Shown here one piece after another: positions 26,608-32,232 of a stretch of 32,232 nt of DNA (position 1 is its first letter; each line of letters begins with the position of its first letter). Source of the DNA: a virus; the IMG/VR virus record IMGVR_UViG_3300046838_000098, positions 1-32,232 of that record. One strand, 5' to 3'. Made by a program: the position numbers and the translations under genes. A model generated the notes under the pieces. It did no database searches and was not told where the DNA came from. It worked only from the letters and a program-made list of their open reading frames with translations.

Positions 26608-29121
26608 ATGGCCGCACCAACGTATGCCGGTTCTTCTAGTATCCCTCAGACGAATATGCCGGATCTCTCTAGCATTACTCGTCTCAACACTGTGGATTCT
26701 CTTAACAAGAAGGTGGACCAACTCCGCCGCTACAGGCAGCCGCTTGAGAATCAGTGGAAGTTGAATCTGGCCTTCTACAAGGGGAAGCAGTATGCCTACT
26801 TCAACAGGGCAACTCGACGCCTTGAATCACTACCAATCGACGATGGCGAAAAACCTCGCTATAGAGTTAGGCTGGTTAGTAACCAAATTATCACAGGGGC
26901 CACCTCCCTACTCTCTAAACTCACCAAGACCCGTCCCGAGTTCTACGCAGAGCCGGGATCAGGAAGTGATGCCGACGTAAAGGCCGCTCAGATGGCGGAG
27001 ACGCTATTCGAGTATTGGTGGGATGATCTCTTCCTCGACGATATGTTGGAGGAGGCTCTCCTGTGGGCGATCATCGCCGGACAGGGTTGGTGGCGTATGT
27101 CGTGGGACGCCCAGGCCGGGAAGTCCATGACTTTCTGCCTCGACCCCCATGGTAAGCCCATCACAGACGACACAATAAAGGATCTCTTCTATGCACAGTT
27201 GGAGCAGGCAGGCGTTGAACCCCAGGAGAAGACGGTATACCTTGGTGACGTTCGCGTTGATTCCTGCTCTCCCTTTGATGTCTACATTGATCCCACTGTC
27301 CGCAACTGGCCTGATGCTAAGTATGCTATCTGCGTATACCACCTCTCGGCGGACGAAGTAAACTCCCGCTGGAAGGTAAACCTCACACCGGACTCCCTCG
27401 CTACGGCACCGGACAATATGCTCCCCATGAGCAATGCCCCGGATGCCCAGCAGCCCGACGCCATCAACGTCTACTACGGCTACTTCAAGCCCTCGGCAAT
27501 TCAGCCGAAGGGCCGTCTTGTCGTGTGGTCAAAGACGAGAATTCTTGAGGATGGCCCGTGGCCCTTCCCCTTCCATGATCTCCCCCTAGTGAAGTTTCCG
27601 GGACTCCGTATTCCGGGTTCCCCCTACGACTCCTCGGTTGTCGAGCACGCTCTCCCGATGCAGAAGGAACTCAATAAGACGCTTTCGCAGATTGTTGAGT
27701 ACAAGAACCTCACGGTGAAACCGCGTGTGTGGGCACCTACCGGGAGCATCACGACTCGCCTCACGAGCGAGCCGGGTGCCCTCTATGAGTACAACCCCAT
27801 TGGCGACCACAAGCCGGAGATCGAGCAGCTTCCGGCCATTCCTCCCTACATCTTCGAACATCTGAACAACATCAAGGAAGCTCTCCAAGATGTCTTCTTC
27901 ATCACGGATGTCACTGAGGGCACCGTGCCTCCGAATGTCGAGGCCGGTATCGCCATTGATCTCCTACAGGAAATGGCTACGGATCGCCTCGCCCCGATGA
28001 TTAAACTCATCGAGCACTCCCTGGGGCAGGCGGGGCAGCTTCTCCTCATGTTCGCCCAGAAGTTCTACATCGAACCCCGCCTAATGAAGTTGCAGGGATC
28101 TGGGGGTTCAACCCAGGTCAAGCGATTCACACAGGCGGATATCGATGGCTCCATCTCCATTCGTGCCCGCGTAGGTTCAGGTCTCCCGCGTACACGCGCG
28201 GGTAAGCAGGCCCTCATCCTCAACCTCGTGGATAAGGGTATCATGGACCCCTCGGAGGCGTATAAGCATCTTGACCTCGGCGATATGACCGGGGTGGCGA
28301 AGATGCTGCGCTCTGACGAGGATCAGGCTTTCAGGGAGCACGACAAGTTGATCCAGGGGCAGCCCATCAATATGATCGCATACTCCCAGGCTATGACGCA
28401 GGCGGAGAGCGGTCAGATGACCGACCCCGATACGGGGCAACCGATTCAAGATCCCCAGGCGATGCAGACGGCCCTCTCGAACGCGGGTCTACAGCCGCAT
28501 CCCTATGAGAACTTCGAGTCTCATATGTCGTCCCATGCACTCTTTATGAAGTCCCCTGAGTTCGAGGCATTGCCGCTAGAGGTACAGGAGGCGTTCCAGA
28601 CTCACTACGTCCAGACCCTTCAGACCTACCTCAAGCTGCCGAAGCCGGTTCAGTATCAGGCAGTCCGCCCGACGTTGCAGATCAAGTCCACTATCGGACC
28701 CACGGGCGCTGCTGACATCCTTAACCGTGCTGGTGTCATGGACATTGATCCTCAAACGATGGCTGAACCCCCGCTCGATACGTGGGTCTCAGACGACCTG
28801 ACCTCGCCTCTGGCGCAGAATTCAGGGAATACGACTGGGCCGCAGGCAGAAATGCAGGCGGCTCAGACGGCCAACAATATCTCTCAGGATCAGCAGGCTC
28901 ATACGCAGAAGCAGCAGGCGCTCGCCGCCGAACACGCTGCCAAGGCGCAGCAGGAAGCACACTCCAACGCACAGTCAGCTAATGAGCAGAATCAGATGCA
29001 CGCCATTAGAGCGGTGCAGGAGCAGCACAAGGCCCGTATGTTCGCTGCACAGGCCGACCTCGCTGAGCGTACTGCGCGTGAGAAAAAGGTTAATCCTACG
29101 CCAGCGGCCCCTAAGAAGTAA
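26608..29121 (+). CDS. Portal protein
   Basis: An 837-residue portal, the dodecameric ring at the head vertex through which DNA passes. Seen: N-terminal NKKVDQLRRYRQPLENQWKLNLAFYKGKQYAY, then VSNQIITGATSLLSKLTKTRPEF, a wing/stem with YWWDDLFLDDMLEEALLWAIIAGQGWWRMSW, a core YNPIGDHKPEIEQLPAIPPYIFEHLNNIKEAL, and GIAIDLLQEMATDRLAPMIKLIEHSLGQAGQLLL, all typical of podovirus/myovirus-like large portals. The last ~120 residues are rich in Gln/Ala and form a long helix or barrel-like tail. AGGAGGGA lies 5 nt upstream of the ATG. The gene order terL-portal-scaffold-capsid supports the call. Confidence 0.85.
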   Translation: MAAPTYAGSSSIPQTNMPDLSSITRLNTVDSLNKKVDQLRRYRQPLENQWKLNLAFYKGKQYAYFNRATRRLESLPIDDGEKPRYRVRLVSNQIITGATSLLSKLTKTRPEFYAEPGSGSDADVKAAQMAETLFEYWWDDLFLDDMLEEALLWAIIAGQGWWRMSWDAQAGKSMTFCLDPHGKPITDDTIKDLFYAQLEQAGVEPQEKTVYLGDVRVDSCSPFDVYIDPTVRNWPDAKYAICVYHLSADEVNSRWKVNLTPDSLATAPDNMLPMSNAPDAQQPDAINVYYGYFKPSAIQPKGRLVVWSKTRILEDGPWPFPFHDLPLVKFPGLRIPGSPYDSSVVEHALPMQKELNKTLSQIVEYKNLTVKPRVWAPTGSITTRLTSEPGALYEYNPIGDHKPEIEQLPAIPPYIFEHLNNIKEALQDVFFITDVTEGTVPPNVEAGIAIDLLQEMATDRLAPMIKLIEHSLGQAGQLLLMFAQKFYIEPRLMKLQGSGGSTQVKRFTQADIDGSISIRARVGSGLPRTRAGKQALILNLVDKGIMDPSEAYKHLDLGDMTGVAKMLRSDEDQAFREHDKLIQGQPINMIAYSQAMTQAESGQMTDPDTGQPIQDPQAMQTALSNAGLQPHPYENFESHMSSHALFMKSPEFEALPLEVQEAFQTHYVQTLQTYLKLPKPVQYQAVRPTLQIKSTIGPTGAADILNRAGVMDIDPQTMAEPPLDTWVSDDLTSPLAQNSGNTTGPQAEMQAAQTANNISQDQQAHTQKQQALAAEHAAKAQQEAHSNAQSANEQNQMHAIRAVQEQHKARMFAAQADLAERTAREKKVNPTPAAPKK

Positions 29122-29669
29122 TGGCCGTTACTAAGCGCAGGACATACTCGGATAACGACAAAGCACTCATCTTTGCCGAACTTGAGATGTCGGAGGGAAA
29201 CATCAGAAGGACCTCTCGCAACCTCAACATTCCGATCAGTACCGTCCGCTACTTCAAGCAACAATGGGAGACGGAGGGGGTGCCGAAGGAAATCGCTGAG
29301 GCTATCCCCACCGTTGTTCAGGAGTTCGTCGATGACGCCGAGCGCGTCCGCGATAAACTCCTCATTGCTCTTGAGCAGAAGGTGGACAGTCGGGACATTA
29401 ACGCCCGAGAAATCGTCACGGCTCTTGGAGTCCTGACGGACAAAATCCGCGCCATGCGCGGTTTGGATGCCCGGAAGGTCGAGCATTCAATATCCCTACC
29501 GGATGCCGAGGAAATGCGCGCTCTTTTTCAGGGAGTCATTTCCGAAGTAGTCGGTGCAGCGCAGACTCGCAACGACGAGTTGGAGGATGCGGAAATCGTA
29601 GAAGGTACATGGGAACCAGCGAGCACTCAGGCCGCACTCCCTCGTGCCCCAAATACGGAGGGTAGTTAA
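29121..29669 (+). CDS. HTH protein, candidate terminase small subunit
   Basis: A 182-residue protein with a helix-turn-helix at the start: KALIFAELEMSEGNIRRTSR then NLNIPISTVRYFKQQWE (about 16-50), as in resolvase/homeodomain-like DNA-binding domains. The rest is helical (VVQEFVDDAERVRDKLLIAL, then AREIVTALGVLTDKIRAMRG) with an acidic C-terminus. HTH plus helical oligomerisation region fits small terminases, but its position after the portal and far from terL is unusual, so a transcription regulator is possible. ATG overlaps the portal stop (TAATG). Confidence 0.5.
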   Translation: MAVTKRRTYSDNDKALIFAELEMSEGNIRRTSRNLNIPISTVRYFKQQWETEGVPKEIAEAIPTVVQEFVDDAERVRDKLLIALEQKVDSRDINAREIVTALGVLTDKIRAMRGLDARKVEHSISLPDAEEMRALFQGVISEVVGAAQTRNDELEDAEIVEGTWEPASTQAALPRAPNTEGS

Positions 29670-30478
29670 TGCCCATTGAGAACGAAGATCAGGCTATTCA
29701 GGCACTCGCAGACGCCGGAGCAATTGACGACGGAACGAGCCAGCCGCAGCCAGTAACACCCCCGGACGATCAGGCCCAGGTCCCAGACCAGCCGAGAATC
29801 GACCCAGCCACCCTTAACCTTCCCCCAGAGGCGCAGGCATATCTTGACCAGCGTGAGCGGGAAATGCAGGGTGACTACACTCGGAAGACTCAGGAGGTCG
29901 CCGAGCAGCGCCGTGAGGCGGAACAGGCCATGGAGTTCATCAATGCCCTGAATACCGATCCCTCATTCGCGCAACAGGTAGCTCAGACGCTCTCGCAGTC
30001 ATTGCAGCAGCAGGGGTACTCCGCACAGGAGGCCGATGCCTATGCAGCCGGACAGGGCGAGTTTGCGGACGATACCTTTGTTGATCCCTATATGGACAAG
30101 ATCAATCAGCTTGAGAATTGGGCACAGCAGCAGGAGCAGCGGTATGCGGTAGCAAACGCCGAGGCGCAGATTCACGCGGGTATCAATGCCATTCGTGCAG
30201 AGAATCCCTCGTACTCTGACGACGACATCAAGGATGTCCTAACCATGGCCTTTGCCTACAACGGTGATGTGGTTCAGGCACACGATGCGTACAAGAACAT
30301 TACGCAGCGGGTGACTGAGGGCTACATCAATCAGAAAGCAGCCGTCCCTAGCCAGCTTAATGCCCCCTCATCTGCTGGTCATGCCGAGATTCCGCCGGAG
30401 GGATTCACGTCTCTCAACGACCCCCGCCTTGAGGAAGCCGCTAAGCGGATGCTCAACGAGGCCGGGGCACAGTGGTAG
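29669..30478 (+). CDS. Scaffolding-like protein
   Basis: A 269-residue acidic, Gln-rich protein: a disordered start with PPDDQAQVPDQPR, PPEAQAYLDQREREMQGDY, then a long helix KTQEVAEQRREAEQAMEFINAL, QQEQRYAVANAEAQIHAGI and a late DPRLEEAAKRMLNEA. Such composition directly before a major capsid gene is typical of scaffolds, which guide prohead assembly and leave before packaging. ATG overlaps the previous stop (TAATG). The family cannot be named from motifs because scaffolds diverge quickly. Confidence 0.75.
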   Translation: MPIENEDQAIQALADAGAIDDGTSQPQPVTPPDDQAQVPDQPRIDPATLNLPPEAQAYLDQREREMQGDYTRKTQEVAEQRREAEQAMEFINALNTDPSFAQQVAQTLSQSLQQQGYSAQEADAYAAGQGEFADDTFVDPYMDKINQLENWAQQQEQRYAVANAEAQIHAGINAIRAENPSYSDDDIKDVLTMAFAYNGDVVQAHDAYKNITQRVTEGYINQKAAVPSQLNAPSSAGHAEIPPEGFTSLNDPRLEEAAKRMLNEAGAQW

Positions 30479-30481
30479 AAC

Positions 30482-30499
30482 TATAGGGTCGTCCCTATA
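30482..30499 (+). promoter_or_regulatory. Hairpin in the short gap before the capsid gene
   Basis: TATAGGG-TCGT-CCCTATA, a perfect 7-bp stem with a 4-nt loop, only 22 nt before the capsid ATG. It may be a processing or stabilising hairpin that lets the capsid message outlast upstream messages. Confidence 0.5.
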
Positions 30500-30521
30500 T
30501 TGTGTGTGAATTGAGGTAGCT

Positions 30522-31739
30522 ATGGCTGGTGCTACTGCTACCCTCACAACGCTTGCGAATATCCTTAAGGAGTTGTACCTGCCGCCGGTCGTAGACCAGC
30601 TTAACAATCAGGTGCTTATCCTTCAGCGGCTTGAGCCGCGCTCGCAGGAGTTGGTGGGTAACGAAGCCGTCGTGCCGCTGCACACGAGTCGGTCGGGTGG
30701 TATTGGTTCTCGTGCTGAGAACGCTGCCCTTCCCGCCTCGGGTTCGCAGGCGTTTGCGAAGGCTGTATTTGATCTCAAGTACCACTATGGTTCGATCTCT
30801 GTCACGGGCGTCGCAATGGCGAAGACCGCTAATACGGCTGGTGCCTTCCTTAAGGCACTTCAGGCCGAGCTTGACGGTATCCGCCGCGACCTCACCCTCG
30901 ACGTAGGCCGTCAGGCTTACGGCGCAGGCGATGGCAAGATTGCAACCTGTGGTACTACTACCGCTTCTACTACGGTGGTTCTCGCTTCGGCTGAGGCCAT
31001 CCGTAAGGGTTCGCTCTACATCGGTATGGTGATCGACATTGGTACGGCGGCTGCGCCGACGTCCATTGCTTCGGCTGTCACCATCACCGCTGTGAACGTG
31101 GCGGGTCCCTCTATCGTGGTCTCGGGTTCGGCGGTTACTACGTCGGGCGCGAACTTCGTCTTCCGCAGCGGTAACGCTGTGGATGCGACCCATGTGAACG
31201 AGTTGATTGGCCTTCAGGGTCTCATCTCGCAGGCGGCTAACGTCGTCGGCGGGATTGATGCCTCCCAGGCTGCCAACTCGTACTGGGATAACCTCCGTAC
31301 TAACCTCGCGGGTACTCTTACCCTCGATTCGCTGCTTCAGGCGTACAACCAGGTCCAGATCGCCGGTGGAGAGGCTTCCGCTATGATCTGTACTCCGGGT
31401 ATGCAGAGGGCTTACTTCAAGCTCTTGCAGGCCCAGGTTCGCTACGTCGAGCCGCTTACCATCAAGGGCGGATTCCAGGTCCTTGAGTTCATGGGCAAGC
31501 CGTTCATCGCTGATCGTCTCGCCCCGTTCGGTTCCATCTTCTTCCTCGACGAAGAGTTCATCAAGGTCTTCTCGACCGGTGATTGGCACTTCCTCGACGA
31601 AGATGGCAATACCCTCAAGTGGGTTGTCGGGTTCGATGCGTGGCAGGCTGTGCTTGCTCGCTATATGAACCTCGGTGTCTCGCGCAGGAACGTGCAGTTC
31701 GTTCTGTACGGCCTTACGGACGATCCCAACGGCTTCTAG
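30522..31739 (+). CDS. Major capsid protein
   Basis: A 405-residue protein in the usual place after the scaffold. It begins with a helix region LTTLANILKELYLPPVVDQL and the N-arm sequence QLNNQVLILQRLEP; later LQAELDGIRRDLTLDVGRQAYG (spine helix), IVVSGSAVTTSGANFVF (A-domain/insert), GLQGLISQAANVVGGIDASQ, ASAMICTPGMQRAYFKLL and FIADRLAPFGSIFFLDEEFI resemble HK97-fold coat proteins that line the icosahedral head. Codon choice is noticeably clean (many GGT, GCT, CTT), as expected for a highly expressed gene. GAGGT lies 4 nt upstream of ATG. A GC hairpin follows the stop. Confidence 0.85.
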   Translation: MAGATATLTTLANILKELYLPPVVDQLNNQVLILQRLEPRSQELVGNEAVVPLHTSRSGGIGSRAENAALPASGSQAFAKAVFDLKYHYGSISVTGVAMAKTANTAGAFLKALQAELDGIRRDLTLDVGRQAYGAGDGKIATCGTTTASTTVVLASAEAIRKGSLYIGMVIDIGTAAAPTSIASAVTITAVNVAGPSIVVSGSAVTTSGANFVFRSGNAVDATHVNELIGLQGLISQAANVVGGIDASQAANSYWDNLRTNLAGTLTLDSLLQAYNQVQIAGGEASAMICTPGMQRAYFKLLQAQVRYVEPLTIKGGFQVLEFMGKPFIADRLAPFGSIFFLDEEFIKVFSTGDWHFLDEDGNTLKWVVGFDAWQAVLARYMNLGVSRRNVQFVLYGLTDDPNGF

Positions 31740-31751
31740 GCCGTTAGCCCT

Positions 31752-31774
31752 GGCGGGAGGCTTCGTATCCCGCC
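31752..31774 (+). terminator. GC hairpin after the capsid gene
   Basis: GGCGGGA-N9-TCCCGCC, a perfect 7-bp stem just after the capsid stop, followed by CTAAGTTTA. The T tract is weak, so it may attenuate rather than terminate, or protect the 3' end of the capsid message. Confidence 0.5.
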
Positions 31775-31782
31775 CTAAGTTT

Positions 31783-32208
31783 ATGAACAAGAATAAGAAC
31801 AACATCTGGGTTCCTGAGGCATTCGGTCACCGTGAAGTTACCCGTGTCCGCAACGCTGTTCGGGAATATGATCCCAACCTCGATTTCGGGAAGAACGAGG
31901 TTACGGGTCAGTGGTGTATCTTCCTGAAACGCGGAACTACCCAGGCGGCGCAGGAAGTTGATCTTCCCGTGATCGGTTTCAATGATATCCCGCATCCCGA
32001 TGATGCAGTTCGGAAGTTGCATGAGTCTGATGCCCTCAGAACGGGCAATGAGATTCTCGATAAGATCACAAAGAACAACGAAGACATCGAGGCACGGCGC
32101 GAAGTTGCTGCACAGGAAGCGAGCGCACAGGCTGCCGAGGGCTTCGATTGGGGCTTCCGCCAGATGGGGAAAGCCCCCCACACCAAAATATTCATCCCAG
32201 GAAAATAG
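31783..32208 (+). CDS. Hypothetical protein downstream of the capsid gene
   Basis: A 141-residue protein starting MNKNKNNIWVPEAFGHREVT. It has an ordered front half (VRNAVREYDPNLDFGKNEV, then QWCIFLKRGTTQAAQEVDL, FNDIPHPDDAVRKL) and a helical, Ala/Glu-rich back half (DKITKNNEDIEARREVA, then AQAAEGFDWGF). I cannot name a family. I use ATG 31783; the frame opens further back inside the capsid gene without support, and the SD of this ATG is weak. Position suggests a head-completion or minor structural role. Confidence 0.6.
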   Translation: MNKNKNNIWVPEAFGHREVTRVRNAVREYDPNLDFGKNEVTGQWCIFLKRGTTQAAQEVDLPVIGFNDIPHPDDAVRKLHESDALRTGNEILDKITKNNEDIEARREVAAQEASAQAAEGFDWGFRQMGKAPHTKIFIPGK

Positions 32209-32217
32209 GAGGTAACC

Positions 32218-32232
32218 ATGCAGTATCCTGGA
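32218..32232 (+). CDS. Start of a gene running off the right edge
   Basis: ATG at 32218 with AGGAGGTAACC directly upstream, a near-perfect SD. Only MQYPG is inside the window. The rightward virion operon clearly continues. Confidence 0.6.

Noticed and set aside
30495-31805. A 436-residue open frame on the minus strand opposite the capsid gene
   Set aside because: It mirrors the capsid gene, whose codon bias leaves few stops on the opposite strand; it has no SD, no recognisable domain and runs against the virion operon.
1-32232. Evidence for a temperate lifestyle
   Set aside because: No integrase, excisionase, attachment-site-like repeat flanking a tRNA, or classic repressor was found in this window; the rest of the genome is not visible, so lifestyle stays open.

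Overview
The window is part of the genome of a tailed double-stranded DNA phage (Caudoviricetes). A leftward early/accessory arm (about 1-21,600, minus strand) faces away from a rightward virion arm (22,381-32,232, plus strand), with a repeat-rich, largely non-coding divergence zone (about 19,850-22,380) between them. Genes are tightly packed, with stop/start overlaps of the TAATG, ATGA and GTGA type and clear Shine-Dalgarno (SD) sites. GTG and TTG starts are common. No integrase, excisionase or classic repressor is visible. The host cannot be fixed from the sequence; the fairly GC-rich composition and many small zinc-ribbon proteins, some with a GRPPK-type linker, would fit an actinobacterial or similar high-GC host, but this is inference.

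Reading the minus arm in transcription order: near the divergence zone lie two proteins sharing a small AGA(N/S)PEQL motif (21,236-21,607 and 19,214-19,843). Next come small unknown genes, a membrane protein, three zinc-ribbon proteins, a SLOG-like protein and a methyltransferase-fold protein (16,078-19,133). A 490-bp gap with a tRNA-like cloverleaf follows. Then comes a secreted Cys-rich protein and an unusual peptide/amide-bond module (7,081-15,074): two amidoligase-type (glutamine-synthetase-fold) enzymes, a class II glutamine amidotransferase fused to zinc ribbons, an ATP-grasp ligase, two PcfJ-like proteins and several tiny Cys-rich proteins. Similar combinations are known from phiEco32-type phage clusters and are thought to build or attach peptides, but the substrate here is unknown.

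The left end (14-5,945) is a replication/recombination module: Cas4/RecB-like nuclease, Rad52-like annealing protein, a family A DNA polymerase split into two genes with a third gene inserted at the break, an acidic protein, an NTP-pyrophosphohydrolase-like protein, a HAD-type phosphatase, a tiny membrane protein and a TOPRIM-RecA primase/helicase.

The plus arm carries virion genes: a small head-associated protein, several small genes, large terminase, accessory proteins, portal, an HTH protein (possible small terminase), scaffold and major capsid protein, followed by a conserved-looking downstream gene and the start of another.

The most unusual features are (1) the split polymerase with an embedded out-of-frame gene, (2) the expanded amidoligase/amidotransferase/PcfJ/zinc-ribbon locus, in which two neighbouring zinc-ribbon proteins end in the same 15-residue-type tail, and (3) the divergence zone with two families of tandem repeats and perfect dyads that may be an origin.
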